Positions 26,601 to 37,833 of a stretch of DNA of 64,000 bases are shown one piece after another. The notes beneath the pieces were generated by a model. It worked only from the letters and a program-made list of their open reading frames with translations. It ran no database searches and had not been told where the DNA came from. This stretch comes from Pirellulales bacterium (GTDB lineage: Bacteria > Planctomycetota > Planctomycetia > Pirellulales > JALHPA01): positions 124,001 through 188,000 of the forward strand of contig JANRLT010000008.1 in NCBI GenBank assembly GCA_033762255.1, written 5' to 3'. Positions within the stretch are counted from its first letter, which is position 1. Each line of letters starts with the position of its first letter. A program made the translations under genes and the position numbers.

Positions 26601-29156
26601 AACTATACCCAACCGGCGGCACCCACATCGTTGTTAGCGGCGGCCGCCGGGGCGACCACGGTCAATCTGACCTGGGTGGATAACGCCAACAACGAGGATA
26701 ACTACGCGGTTGAACGCTCGCTGGACGGTGTAAATTTTTCCGTGATTGCCACCATCCCCGCGAACAGCATCAACTATTCCGATACGGGCCGCACTCCGGG
26801 AACCACGTATTTTTATCAGGTGCGGGCGTTTAATCCCGGTTTTTCATCCAACTATTCAAATATTTCGAGCGCCACGCCCAACTTTACCCTTCCCGCCGCG
26901 CCCAGTTCGCTATCGGCGGTTTCATCCGGTCCGACCAGCATCAATCTGACGTGGTTGGATAACGCCACCGATGAACAAGGCTTTTTGGTCGAACGTTCCA
27001 CGGATAATGTGAATTTCACCCAAATCGCCAACTTGGCCAGCAACACCGTGGCCTACAGCAGCACCGGCCTGACGACCGGGGTCACATATTACTACCGGGT
27101 CCTGGCTTATAACCAGGCGGGAAATTCCGCCTTTAGCAATACCGCGAGCGCCGTCCCCCAAACAGCCCCCCTCGTGGCTCCGTCGTCGCTGGTGGCCACC
27201 GCCATCGGTTATGACCGGATTCGCCTGACGTGGGTGGATAACTCTAATAATGAACAGCGTTTCAACATTGAACGCTCGGCTAACGGGGTCAACTTTACGC
27301 TGGTGGGATTTGTGTCGGCAAACACAACCAGCTTTATTGACCAGGCGCTGAACGCGGGGTCCGCCTACACCTATCGCGTGCGCGCCCAATCGACGGGCGG
27401 AAATTCCGCCTACTCAAACACCAGCACAGCCACCCCGGGCAATAACGCGTCGGCCGTGTTGGTGCTGCGGTTGGATGAACGGACCGGCAATCCGGCCGAT
27501 ACGTCGGGCAATGGCAACACCGCCACCCTGCAGGGAGGAGCCACCTGGGACGCCGGTGTGGTGGGACCGGGGGCGATTTACTTGCCCGGAACATCCGCCC
27601 GCGTGCAAGTCGCCAATAACGCGTCGCTTAACCCCACCAGCGGGTTAGGTATTGCCGCATGGATTCGACCGACAAGCTGGAATGGCAGCACCCGCATCGT
27701 GCAAAAAGGCTCCACGGATAACCAATATCGGTTGTTCCAGGATGGCGGTGACCTCCGATTTGAAGTGAGCGGCGTCGGCTCGGTGGCGGCGCCGTTGCCT
27801 GCCTTGGGTCAATGGAGTCATGTGGCCGGCAGTTGGAATGGCACTTCGCTCCAGTTGTATATCAATGGCGTGTTGGCGGCCACTCAGGTAGCCGCGGGGA
27901 CGATGGCGACCTCGACGGATATTTTGACCGTCGGATACAAAGGGGGCACCGCGACCGCCGCTGATGCGTTTACGGGCATCATTGATGATGTGCGGGTTTA
28001 TAACCGCGGTATCACAATCACCGATGCCCGCGCGTTGGCCACGGTGCGCACCTCCGACATGATTAAGATTAATTTTCAACCCGCGGCTTCGCCGACCTAT
28101 TCTGACTATTTCGTGGATAGCGGAGCGGTCTTTGGAAATCGCGGAAATGGTTATGACTATGGCTGGAACTTGAATACCGCCGCCGCGACAGCCGACCGCA
28201 ATTCGGCCGCATCCCCCGACCAACGGTATGACACGCTCATTCAAACCCAGGCCGCCGGAAATTCCAACGCCAGTTGGCGGATTTCCGTCCCTAACGGGTA
28301 CTTTCAGGTGCGCGTGGTCGCGGGGGATCCCACCGCTTCCACTGGCACCATGCATTACTTGGCGGAGGGGACTTCCGTGCTAAATGGCGCTTTGAACGCC
28401 AGCGTCAAATGGCAAGAGGGAACCGTCGTCGTCCATGTGCTGGACGAGCTACTCGATATCACCAACGGCGGCAGCGCCAGCACCAACAAACTGAGCTTTG
28501 TCGAGCTCAATCCCGTTCCCCGCGTGGACATTATTGACATCTCCCCCGACCCGCGTAATTCCGCCGTGGCCCAGGCGATGATTGTCTTTAGCGAACCGGT
28601 CACCGGATTTGACATTTCCGACATTAGCTTGACCCGTAACGCCGGCTCCAACCTCATCACCGACGCCCAGCGCCTGAGCACCAGCGATGGCAGAACCTGG
28701 TTCATTACCCTAGGCTCTATAAGCGGGGCGGTCGGAACGTACAATCTGTCGGTCAGCACGACCGGGGGCATTACCGATGCTGCGGGCGCACCACTGGTCG
28801 TCGGCGCCAGCGATACCTGGGTGGTCCAACCGCTGGGTGGCGGATTATCCGGGGGAGACGTGATCGCGCTCGGGGGGCCTGATGATACCGCTACTCAGAT
28901 CGCGGGGGTGGCGCTGCAGTCCTCCGCTAGCGCTGGCTCTAGCACGAACTTTGCCGCCGCGACCCTACCGCCGCAATACGGTCCCTTCCGCGAACGCGTT
29001 CGCGAGGCTATCGGTCGGGTCCTCTCCCGCGAAGAGATCAAGAGCGCGATCAGCGAATTCCGCTCCGCGATTGAAGAACTCGTGAAAAACCGCAAAGGCC
29101 CGCGGGGTGGAACCTTGGCGGATTTCTTTAGCAAACTGGGGAAAAACCCTGGTTAG
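23625..29156 (+). CDS. Giant mosaic extracellular protein (sorbosone-dehydrogenase-like propeller, PKD, PA14, FN3, LamG)
   Basis: An approximately 1843-residue secreted protein. It opens with a basic segment and IEQLESR, resembling the planctomycete N-terminal sorting region. A beta-rich domain (about 20-130) is followed by a glucose/sorbosone-dehydrogenase-type propeller (about 305-675; note GEQGLASIVVDP and YSYGVRNPFG). Next come a PKD domain (680-755), a PA14 domain (760-900), four consecutive FN3 domains (905-1270), a LamG-type domain (1275-1475), a malectin-like domain (1480-1630) and an Ig-like SwmB-type domain (1632-1737). A charged helical tail ends it (from about 1780). ATG 23625 has GGAG 6 bases upstream. 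The propeller may oxidise sugars using PQQ, and the remainder looks adhesive or carbohydrate-binding. It is transcribed alone, with a strong terminator after it. Confidence 0.85.
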   Translation: MRRRPHARNLRKAFQAQIEQLESRWAYNVAPLTPPINEPTLGRLVNPQDLHMEAGPFSDPDVGDTHTQTQWEVRLLSTNELVWSSTAAAPQVELVHTHIGDGTFQGTHAGRTSFLPDTNYKLRARFRDSSGDVATQYSGFAERNFTTGPLTGTFALEVADVLNFPAPTWSFNSGGTSVILPGGVTPPHMYLETANGTLVDVSGTGGGSNNVVNNSTLGSGKPLKVRFTSGSNPLSLAESNYEFVDDDGKNRIIYLPAISLAANQTAVYWVSLNGSTYVGAVGETDPNFALLARGSAVPWTAPNGYRVEVVSTGYQLPIDVAFVPNPGPNPTDPYYYVAELYGNIKVVLRNGTVLPYASNLLNFNPTGNFPGSGEQGLASIVVDPASGDVFASLVYSSVNGVENVPHYPRIVRFSSNNGGVSATSQTVILNMVGESQGQSHQISSLNIGPDGKLYLNNGDGFDASTALNLESYRGKILRMNLNGTPATDNPFYNGGTITSRDYVYSYGVRNPFGGAFRASDGKLYFVENGPSVDRFAQANAGVSYGWNGSDASMTINAKYNWSPATAPVNITFVQPSTFSGSAFPAGKQDRAFVTLSGGTWATGPGGKNIVEFALDASGNVIGGAPTNFVSYNGGGKATAAGLTSGPDGLYFTDLYKDENYVSPIDAGANVLRIKYVGAAEFTADNRTGNSPLTVQFTNTSDVPGASSYFWEFGDGTTSTLQNPSKTYTVDGNYNVRLTVTGTNGPVSTTKPNYIRVGNIAVPGLTGTYYNNINFTGTTVERIDNTVNFNWGNGQPDPLIGADTFSVRWTGQIEPQFSQNYTFYTTSDDGVRLYVNNQLIINNWTDHGPTEDIGTITLVAGQRYDIQMDFYENGGGAVATLSWSSPSQPKQIIPNNRLFSFGTTPAAPTGLDATVGGPTTVNLVWNDLANNETGYQIERSLDGSNFTTLTTVGMNVTSYSNTGLTAGTTYFYRVRSVNTYGNSTPSNVDSATPNYTQPAAPTSLLAAAAGATTVNLTWVDNANNEDNYAVERSLDGVNFSVIATIPANSINYSDTGRTPGTTYFYQVRAFNPGFSSNYSNISSATPNFTLPAAPSSLSAVSSGPTSINLTWLDNATDEQGFLVERSTDNVNFTQIANLASNTVAYSSTGLTTGVTYYYRVLAYNQAGNSAFSNTASAVPQTAPLVAPSSLVATAIGYDRIRLTWVDNSNNEQRFNIERSANGVNFTLVGFVSANTTSFIDQALNAGSAYTYRVRAQSTGGNSAYSNTSTATPGNNASAVLVLRLDERTGNPADTSGNGNTATLQGGATWDAGVVGPGAIYLPGTSARVQVANNASLNPTSGLGIAAWIRPTSWNGSTRIVQKGSTDNQYRLFQDGGDLRFEVSGVGSVAAPLPALGQWSHVAGSWNGTSLQLYINGVLAATQVAAGTMATSTDILTVGYKGGTATAADAFTGIIDDVRVYNRGITITDARALATVRTSDMIKINFQPAASPTYSDYFVDSGAVFGNRGNGYDYGWNLNTAAATADRNSAASPDQRYDTLIQTQAAGNSNASWRISVPNGYFQVRVVAGDPTASTGTMHYLAEGTSVLNGALNASVKWQEGTVVVHVLDELLDITNGGSASTNKLSFVELNPVPRVDIIDISPDPRNSAVAQAMIVFSEPVTGFDISDISLTRNAGSNLITDAQRLSTSDGRTWFITLGSISGAVGTYNLSVSTTGGITDAAGAPLVVGASDTWVVQPLGGGLSGGDVIALGGPDDTATQIAGVALQSSASAGSSTNFAAATLPPQYGPFRERVREAIGRVLSREEIKSAISEFRSAIEELVKNRKGPRGGTLADFFSKLGKNPG

Positions 29157-29197
29157 ATTCTTTGGCAAGAATCGGATATGTCAATTTTTAGCAGTAG

Positions 29198-29230
29198 GCG
29201 GCTGGCAAGATATCATGCCAGCCGCTTTTT
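29198..29230 (+). terminator. Rho-independent terminator of the giant gene
   Basis: A perfect 10-bp stem, GCGGCTGGCA (29198-29207) with TGCCAGCCGC (29216-29225), has an 8-base loop and is followed directly by TTTTT. It starts 42 bases after the giant gene's stop. Confidence 0.92.
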
Positions 29231-29621
29231 GATGCGCGATCCGCCGGGATTTCCTAAACTTGTTGTGAAAAACAGTGGAAATTGTTGGGGTGATGGTGCT
29301 AAAATATAGATGTTACAGATTGTTGACCTGCGAGATTTTCAAGACGACACGTCCCTTCTTTGCGACATTTTGCTAATGCCTGATCCGAGCGGGTTATAAC
29401 ACCTCTTTAAAAAGACCGCGCGGCCCCAAGCCGAGCGGTACCAGGGAAGCCGCTCATTCTGTCTTTGAACTATCTTGGCTGGCATTAGTATTTACTATTT
29501 TTGCTCAGCCATGAGCCGTAGTTGTTCTTGTTTCACCGCGCAAAAATCAATGGCGCGACGCTTCTGCCAGCATTTTTCCGTAGATTTTTTTTTGTTATTA
29601 ACACACGAGGATACATCGCCG
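29231..29621. other. Spacer before the PEP-CTERM gene
   Basis: 391 bases from the terminator to the chosen start at 29622. The frame of the PEP-CTERM gene is open back to 29475, but that part has no signal-peptide or domain pattern. A TGCTAAAAT at 29297-29305 is a possible extended -10 element. Nothing else stands out. Confidence 0.45.
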
Positions 29622-30392
29622 ATGTCGCAGCATTCTTGGATTTTTTTGATCCGTCCGTCTCAGGTCGCTGTTTGGTCCGTGGGAGTTATGTGTTTTCTGC
29701 TGGCTTGTGGCTTTGCACCCTCGCGGGCGGACGCCCACGGCGTGCAAATCGTGTTGGGAAACAGCGGCGGCCAGATCACCACCGACCAAAGTTATTATGC
29801 CGATCGCGAGTTGCGAATCTTCAGCTTTACTGATCGTCCGGACTTTGTCTTGACGGCCATCCCAAGTGCTGCCGAATTACAACTGCAAATTCTCGAGAAA
29901 CTGGTTTACTGGAGTCCGACGCTGGGTTTGAACGACACGACCAACGCAACGCTGTCAGTATTGTCGGCGGAAAACAATTTTCAATTCAGCGTTGCCTCAC
30001 AATCATTTATTTCCAACCCCAACCCGTTTGTGATCCGCGACTTTGACAACCCCATTCAGGATCACTTACTGAATTTTATTTTATCGAATGGCGCTCCATT
30101 GGGAGCCTACGGAGTGAAGGTTCGCCTGCTAACCACGGACTTTTCCTTGCAGCCGTCGGAACCGTTCTGGATCATCCATAATCGTGGTTTATCAAATAAT
30201 TTTTCCATCGGCGGTAATTCACCTGGAAATTTACAGCCCCTCAACGATGGCAGCCAGTTTGGCGCCGCGGTCGCCGCCATTACCGCCATCCCCGAACCAG
30301 AAGCCTGGACAGCATTATTCGCCGTGGTGGTGGCGGGAATGGCGCGTGTCGTTTTTCGCCACGCGGCTAAATTGCAAACGGCCGCGGTATAA
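29622..30392 (+). CDS. PEP-CTERM sorted exported protein
   Basis: About 256 residues with a signal peptide (hydrophobic stretch near 12-30, ending near ADA) and a PEP-CTERM tail: IPEPEAW, a hydrophobic helix and a basic end (RHAAK). PEP-CTERM proteins are recognised by exosortase (EpsH/XrtA family) and placed at the cell surface, often with polysaccharide. The mature part (about 36-220) is beta-rich and I do not recognise it. ATG 29622 is chosen for the signal peptide; a weak CGAGG lies 11 bases upstream. Its 3' end overlaps the convergent M50 protease gene by 26 bases. No exosortase gene is in the window. Confidence 0.8.
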   Translation: MSQHSWIFLIRPSQVAVWSVGVMCFLLACGFAPSRADAHGVQIVLGNSGGQITTDQSYYADRELRIFSFTDRPDFVLTAIPSAAELQLQILEKLVYWSPTLGLNDTTNATLSVLSAENNFQFSVASQSFISNPNPFVIRDFDNPIQDHLLNFILSNGAPLGAYGVKVRLLTTDFSLQPSEPFWIIHNRGLSNNFSIGGNSPGNLQPLNDGSQFGAAVAAITAIPEPEAWTALFAVVVAGMARVVFRHAAKLQTAAV

Positions 30393-31416
30393 AGCAAAAG
30401 ATGGGTATCGACAGGGAAAGCACTCCGAGGACCACGCGAAACCAGCCCAAGGGGACGGTATCATCCGTGGTGGGGGGGTGATTGACCCCCAAAACTGCCG
30501 TGACGATGAGAATCATCACGGTCCAGAGATAGTTATTGGTTAAAATGATCATCGCCATACAAAAAATCAACGTCAAGCGCGCGATTTGATTGCCAAATTT
30601 GCCAAACAGGCAATACACGACATGGCCTCCGTCGAGTTGGCTCAGCGGAAACATGTTTAAGCCCGTAATCAGGCAGCCAATCCAACCCGCCATTAGCCAG
30701 GGATTGGGAACCAACTCTTGATGAGGGAGCACCTCGGGCCGTAGCCAATCCACCAAAAGCTCGTACAGCCAGGGATGTCCGGCAAATCCCTGATTTCCCA
30801 CGGCTAAATAGTTGCGCACATGGGCGGTGGTGATACCGTAATACAACACCGGCAGAATCACGGCCAAACCAGCCAGCGGGCCCGCGATGCCGATATCAAA
30901 TAATTGCTTACGGTTGGCCCGGCTGTTATCCATGGAAATGACCGCCCCCATCGTCCCCGTAAATAACGATGGAAACGGAATGAAAATGGGATACGTCGCC
31001 ATGATCTGGTGGCGTACGGTCATTAAAAAATGCCCCATCTCGTGGGCGAGTAAAATGGCCATCATCGCGCTCATGTATTCCAGGCCCACCTTTACCCGGG
31101 GGGGATCGACGGCCATGTTCCATAAACTGGGATAAGCGCCGATCATGGCCTGGGACCAATTTGACACACCCGCTAAATACGTGGTGGCGCAGGTTAAGAA
31201 AAACAACACCAGGGCCAGGACGGGACGGCGATTGATTTCCGCCGAGCGCCCCGCGGATTGAAAAGAGACCCGCCGGCGTGGTTGGGGCAGTTTTGCGCTG
31301 TTGCCGGGCGTGCCCAACAGTTCTTCCAGGGTCAACTCCGTGCCAGCGGGGGTATTTGCCAGTGATTGACTGGCGGTCGGGGAGGAGGGTTGCGGCGCAG
31401 GAGGGGGAGAGTGCAT
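30367..31416 (-). CDS. Membrane site-2 protease, M50 family
   Basis: A 349-residue intramembrane zinc metalloprotease. A proline/serine-rich cytoplasmic N-terminus (1-60) precedes several membrane helices. The zinc motif HEMGH is at 125-129 and the third-ligand motif QLDGGH near 260-265. Site-2 proteases cut membrane-bound regulators such as anti-sigma factors, or act in protein maintenance. No PDZ domain is visible, which places it with the short, plant EGY/SREBP-like M50B type. The tiny CxxC ORF ends 4 bases upstream of its ATG, so the two may be co-translated. The substrate is unknown. Confidence 0.88.
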   Translation of the reverse strand: MHSPPPAPQPSSPTASQSLANTPAGTELTLEELLGTPGNSAKLPQPRRRVSFQSAGRSAEINRRPVLALVLFFLTCATTYLAGVSNWSQAMIGAYPSLWNMAVDPPRVKVGLEYMSAMMAILLAHEMGHFLMTVRHQIMATYPIFIPFPSLFTGTMGAVISMDNSRANRKQLFDIGIAGPLAGLAVILPVLYYGITTAHVRNYLAVGNQGFAGHPWLYELLVDWLRPEVLPHQELVPNPWLMAGWIGCLITGLNMFPLSQLDGGHVVYCLFGKFGNQIARLTLIFCMAMIILTNNYLWTVMILIVTAVLGVNHPPTTDDTVPLGWFRVVLGVLSLSIPIFCFIPRPFAI

Positions 31417-31420
31417 GAAT

Positions 31421-31549
31421 CTAGCATACCATGTTAGCGCGACGGCGGAAAAGCCCGGTTGCCCACAGAATGCCGACGCCGCAATACGGACAAAAGCGGA
31501 TCGCCACGGGGTTATTTAGCGGGGGTGGCAAGCCGCGCGTTCTGGTCAA
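31421..31549 (-). CDS. Possible 42-residue CxxC micro-protein
   Basis: A short open frame between the HDOD and M50 genes, all on the minus strand. From a TTG at 31549 it reads 42 residues, with a proline-rich first part, the knuckle RFCPYCG and a basic C-terminus. The stop lies 4 bases before the ATG of the M50 gene. RFCPYCG resembles one half of a zinc ribbon, so two copies or a partner would be needed to bind zinc. It may be a real micro-protein, a relic of a larger gene, or chance. Tight spacing and the CPYCG motif are the only support. Confidence 0.35.
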   Translation of the reverse strand: MTRTRGLPPPLNNPVAIRFCPYCGVGILWATGLFRRRANMVC

Positions 31550-31567
31550 AAAACCCGCTCAAGCAGG

Positions 31568-33133
31568 TTAAACCTCGATGCTTTTGAGCGCATTTCCGCC
31601 CGAAAGCACACTCCCCTGCAAACAACGCTCGGCGGCGGTTAACAGTTCGCGGGAGGGCAAGTTACGCGGAATTTCGCTGGCCGTGGCAAGACCCAGGCTC
31701 AGACTATGCATCGCTGGCAAGAGTAATGAGTCCTCCGGGGCTGGCTGGAGGCACAAGCGTTGCCGTAATTCTCCCGCCAGCCGCGCCGCGGTAAAGCGGT
31801 CGCAGTCAGGCAATAGTATCGCAAATCTCGATTCGTGTAATTGCAGGACCGCGCTGGGTGGACATCCTAGCCCGCCAAAGGCATTCCAGACCAGTTGACG
31901 CAGATCAGAGTCGTCACACGGTGCCCCATGCTCCCCCTGCCCACGACGGGTTTCAAACTGGCACAACAGCAAACTCATGGGCTGGCGCGACATTCGACAA
32001 CGGGCCAGGGAAGATTGAATTAGCGGGAGCAGCACCGACTGCTCGACGGTTGTTTCATGATCCGGGGATGGCGGGGCAAGCGGTTGTTCAAGATTTGCCG
32101 TTTGCCGCCGAGCCGCCACTTCAACTAGTGTTTGTTCCGCCGCGCGCAACTCGTCATCGGATAAGGCGCGTAACTGCTTGCCGCGCAACTCCCGCGAGAT
32201 TTCCTCGGAAGTAAGCGTTGCCAATCGCTCCAATGCTTGTTGGGACAACGCCGCGTATTCCGCCGGCGGGGGAAGCGTCAGTTGGAGGGCCGAGGCCAGT
32301 TGATCAATTTGGTCCTGAACTGTCTTTACAACTTGGCGAAATTCCACCGTTCCCAGGCGTTGCTCCCGCACCGCCAGTGAAATCGTCCCGGGCCACAAAT
32401 CTTGCCGATCTTCCGCCAAGGCCCAGGCCAGTTGATCCGCCAAGCGTAAGATATTTGCTAACTCGCGCTGTGCGGGGGGGAGCGCGGCGATTCGCTCTTC
32501 GGCCGTCCCCGCGGCCACGATTTTTGCCAATTTTTCTGGTAATTGCCATTGCCGCAGCAAGGCCCCTCCCAGGGTGTAATGGTCAAAACCGAGCGCGGCA
32601 AACTCTAAGCCAGCCAGCTGCGACGCCTGGGCAAGGGTCAAATCCAAAAACCTGCAATAGGCTTGGCCATATTCCTGAATCAATACCAGCCAGCCCAAGT
32701 CCCCAAGAATGGCCGCGACAAACGCTTCGTCGGATGAGGCGCGCCGTTGGCAGCGGGCAAGTTCTCTCGCGGCCAACGCCTTGATCAATGTTCGCCGCCA
32801 ATAACGCCCCAGGATCTCGCCGTTAATTTCGGCAAACAACCGCTCGGACAGGCTAAAGCCAAGCACCAGCATTTTTAACGGTCCGCTACCCAGATGGGAC
32901 AGGGCCTGCCCCAGGTCGGCTACTTGCCGACTAAGTCCAAAGAGCGAACTATTGACCACCCGCAATAGCTTGGCGGTCAGGGCGGGATCCCGCTCGATGC
33001 AAGCGCGCAATTCCCTCAAATCCAAACTGGGGGAGTTGGTCAACTCCAACACCCTCGCCGCCACGGTCGGCGGGGAATATAGGCGTTGGCAACGTTCCAG
33101 GATGTAATCGAGCGTTGTGCCAGTGCTGTGCAT
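31568..33133 (-). CDS. HDOD-domain regulator with degenerate GGDEF-like C-terminus
   Basis: A 521-residue cytoplasmic signalling protein. Residues 10-210 form an HDOD domain (note IERDPALTAKLLRVVNSS and the helical ILGDLGWLVL), a catalytically inactive relative of HD hydrolases used in signalling. A helical/linker zone (about 260-345) follows. The last 150 residues fold like a diguanylate-cyclase domain, but the catalytic GGDEF signature is replaced by ESRFAILLP, so cyclase activity is not expected. It may bind nucleotide or protein. It is divergent from the sigma-54 regulator gene at 33547 and shares a promoter region with it. The fold of the C-terminal part is an inference from pattern. Confidence 0.78.
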   Translation of the reverse strand: MHSTGTTLDYILERCQRLYSPPTVAARVLELTNSPSLDLRELRACIERDPALTAKLLRVVNSSLFGLSRQVADLGQALSHLGSGPLKMLVLGFSLSERLFAEINGEILGRYWRRTLIKALAARELARCQRRASSDEAFVAAILGDLGWLVLIQEYGQAYCRFLDLTLAQASQLAGLEFAALGFDHYTLGGALLRQWQLPEKLAKIVAAGTAEERIAALPPAQRELANILRLADQLAWALAEDRQDLWPGTISLAVREQRLGTVEFRQVVKTVQDQIDQLASALQLTLPPPAEYAALSQQALERLATLTSEEISRELRGKQLRALSDDELRAAEQTLVEVAARRQTANLEQPLAPPSPDHETTVEQSVLLPLIQSSLARCRMSRQPMSLLLCQFETRRGQGEHGAPCDDSDLRQLVWNAFGGLGCPPSAVLQLHESRFAILLPDCDRFTAARLAGELRQRLCLQPAPEDSLLLPAMHSLSLGLATASEIPRNLPSRELLTAAERCLQGSVLSGGNALKSIEV

Positions 33134-33546
33134 GCCAGTTCAAATCGGTAATTGCGCTCGCGCGGGTGGGCAATTTTTTGGGTTGGCGTTCCCGGTAGGA
33201 CGCGCGTGGCATCCCCCGCGGAGCGCTCGTTTTGCCGCTGCGCAAAAATCCACTTTTCACTAGCAATAATTTAGCTTAAACGCCAGACGACTGCGGCTGG
33301 CCGCCCCTTGTCTTTGACGAATCGCCGCGACGCGGGGCATTTCCCCCGCCGCGCATAACTTTCCGCTGACTTATGCTTATTTTGCCGGTTTTGCCCTTTA
33401 GCGCGATTGCGCCGTCCCCGCGCTGTTTCCCCTTTGCCGCATGTTGACTTTTCGCCCAAGTAACGTAGATATCTTGCGCCCGCGGAAATAGCGCGCGGGC
33501 CGGGCGGACATCCTTGAACTCTTGTACTGTACCCAGCGGTGAGGCG
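33134..33546. other. Divergent promoter region
   Basis: 413 bases between the HDOD and sigma-54-regulator genes. A lysine/arginine-rich open frame on the minus strand at 33271-33459 has no recognisable pattern and I do not accept it. Promoters for both genes should lie here. No clear sigma-54 (GG-N10-GC) element was picked out by eye. Confidence 0.45.
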
Positions 33547-34944
33547 ATGCAGCGCGGTTCCCTGTTACTTATTGACGATGATCGGCAGGTCCTGGAGTCC
33601 ATGGCTGATTGGCTGCGCGGCCAGGGCTACAAGGTTGACACCGCGGCGGACCGCGCGCCGGCCATCCAACTGCTGGACCGAAAGAATTTTGACGTCGTGC
33701 TGTGCGATGTCCGTTTGCGCGAAGGGGATGGCCTGGAAATTTTGCGGTATTGCCGCGATAAAATGCCGCATACCACGGTGATTCTGCTTAGCGGGTACGG
33801 GACGGTGGAAACCGCGATGGAAGCGATTCGCGGCGGGGCGTTTGACTTTTTGTCCAAACCCCTGATCGATCAAGAGTTGGAAATGTCGCTGCAGCGGGCG
33901 TTTTCCCAGCGCAAGGTGCTAGCCGAAAACCAAGCGCTCAAAAAGCAATTGGATCTGCGGTATGGTTTGGAAAATATCGTGGGCCACGATAACCGCATGC
34001 AGCGGATCTTTGACATGATTGAGAGCGTGGCCGACACCAAAGCCACGATATTAATCACCGGCGAAAGCGGCACCGGCAAATCATTGATCGCCCGCGCCAT
34101 CCATCGCCACAGCGCTCGCCGCAACAAAGCCTTTGTCGAGGTGGCCTGCGGCGCCCTGCCCGAAACCCTCTTGGAAAGCGAGCTGTTTGGCCATGTCGCC
34201 GGCGCGTTTACCGGCGCAAACACCGATAAACCCGGAAAATTCACCCATGCCGACGGCGGGACGATTTTTTTGGACGAGATCGGCACCGCCCCCGCCAGCA
34301 TGCAGGTCAAACTGCTGCGGGTCTTGCAGGAATTTGAATTTGAGCCGGTGGGCAGCAATAAAACCCAGCGCGTGGACACCCGCGTGATCCTGGCCACCAA
34401 CGAAAACCTGCAAACCGCCGTCGCGGCGGGACGTTTTCGCCAGGATCTGTACTACCGCGTTAATGTAATCAATATCGAGCTTCCCCCGCTACGCGAACGG
34501 ATCGGCGATTTGCCGCTCTTGGCGGATTACTTTTTTAAGAAACTTTGCGAAGAGACCGGCAAAAAAATGCGCGGCCTGCACGAGGAAACTCTGGCGCTGC
34601 TAGCCCGCCATAGCTGGCCGGGCAATGTCCGCGAATTGCAAAATGTCATCGAACGAGCAGTGCTCTTAGGCAAGGGAGAATGGATCGTGCCGGCTGACTT
34701 GCCCCAGCAACTGCTGCACTCACCCGCCATTACCGCCGCGGCGCAGGCACTTCCCGGTTTGTCCGCCAGCGGTCATTCCCTCAAGTCTTCCCTCCAAGGA
34801 CCAGAACGACAAATCATTTTGGACATGCTGGAACTCAATAACTGGAATCGCAATTTGACCGCCGAGCAATTGGGGATCAATCGCACCACACTCTATAAAA
34901 AAATGAAAAAGCTGGGCCTGGATGAAAGCAAATTGACGGAGTAA
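33547..34944 (+). CDS. Sigma-54-dependent response regulator (NtrC family)
   Basis: A 465-residue transcription activator of the NtrC family. The receiver domain has the acidic pair (Asp10, Asp11), phospho-acceptor Asp54 in LCDVRL and Lys104 in FLSKPL. The AAA+ domain has GESGTGKS (172-179) and the sigma-54-contacting GAFTGA loop (219-224). A Fis-type helix-turn-helix lies at the C-terminus ([19 protein letters not shown]). All signature residues look intact. ATG 33547 begins the receiver; an upstream in-frame TTG adds 11 residues without pattern. No histidine kinase gene is adjacent, so it is an orphan regulator. Its target genes are unknown. Confidence 0.94.
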   Translation: MQRGSLLLIDDDRQVLESMADWLRGQGYKVDTAADRAPAIQLLDRKNFDVVLCDVRLREGDGLEILRYCRDKMPHTTVILLSGYGTVETAMEAIRGGAFDFLSKPLIDQELEMSLQRAFSQRKVLAENQALKKQLDLRYGLENIVGHDNRMQRIFDMIESVADTKATILITGESGTGKSLIARAIHRHSARRNKAFVEVACGALPETLLESELFGHVAGAFTGANTDKPGKFTHADGGTIFLDEIGTAPASMQVKLLRVLQEFEFEPVGSNKTQRVDTRVILATNENLQTAVAAGRFRQDLYYRVNVINIELPPLRERIGDLPLLADYFFKKLCEETGKKMRGLHEETLALLARHSWPGNVRELQNVIERAVLLGKGEWIVPADLPQQLLHSPAITAAAQALPGLSASGHSLKSSLQGPERQIILDMLELNNWNRNLTAEQLGINRTTLYKKMKKLGLDESKLTE

Positions 34945-34987
34945 TTTCCCAGGTAATTCTCGCGGTGGGGGCAACTTGATAACTTGT

Positions 34988-37425
<2,438 letters not shown>

Positions 37426-37476
37426 GGGTAAGAATAACGTGAAGTGGGATGAATGAGAATAAAGTGAGAATGTGTC

Positions 37477-37833
37477 TTACAGCGTGGTCGTTTCAGAAAG
37501 GGGAGCCGCACGGGTGGCGGCCAATTTTTGAGCTTGTAGGTCGCGCCAGCGGTCCAGACCAATTGCCCCGCAGGTAAGCGCCGCGATCCCCGCGATTTGG
37601 CCGGCCAGCAAACGATCGCCATGTTTTCGCATCCAGTCCAGCCATTCCCCCCCGGCCATCGGGGCGGGCGCCGCGGCGTCAACCGGCGCTGCCGCCACCG
37701 GCAGCAAGGGCTGGCGATTCTCGCGGACAAGCACAATTGTGTATGAAACGGCTGTGACGGTAAACACAAACCCCAAGATACCCAACAGGGGATGAAATGG
37801 ATTCCAGCGGGATTTGGTGGATTGCAACGACAT
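37477..37833 (-). CDS. Small double-membrane-segment protein of unknown function
   Basis: About 118 residues, reading from ATG 37833. One hydrophobic helix lies near residues 15-38 (GILGFVFTVTAVSYTIVLV). A second, weaker one lies near 75-95 (QIAGIAALTCGAIGLD). Between them is an alanine/proline-rich linker, and the C-terminus is basic then alanine-rich. The same frame is open 92 codons further upstream. That part would overlap the divergent PilT-type gene and has no pattern, so the short form is preferred. I do not recognise a family. Confidence 0.55.
   Translation of the reverse strand: MSLQSTKSRWNPFHPLLGILGFVFTVTAVSYTIVLVRENRQPLLPVAAAPVDAAAPAPMAGGEWLDWMRKHGDRLLAGQIAGIAALTCGAIGLDRWRDLQAQKLAATRAAPLSETTTL

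Noticed and set aside
33271-33459. Small basic ORF on the minus strand in the HDOD/NtrC spacer
   Set aside because: Lysine/arginine-rich with no pattern, and it lies in what should be a promoter region.
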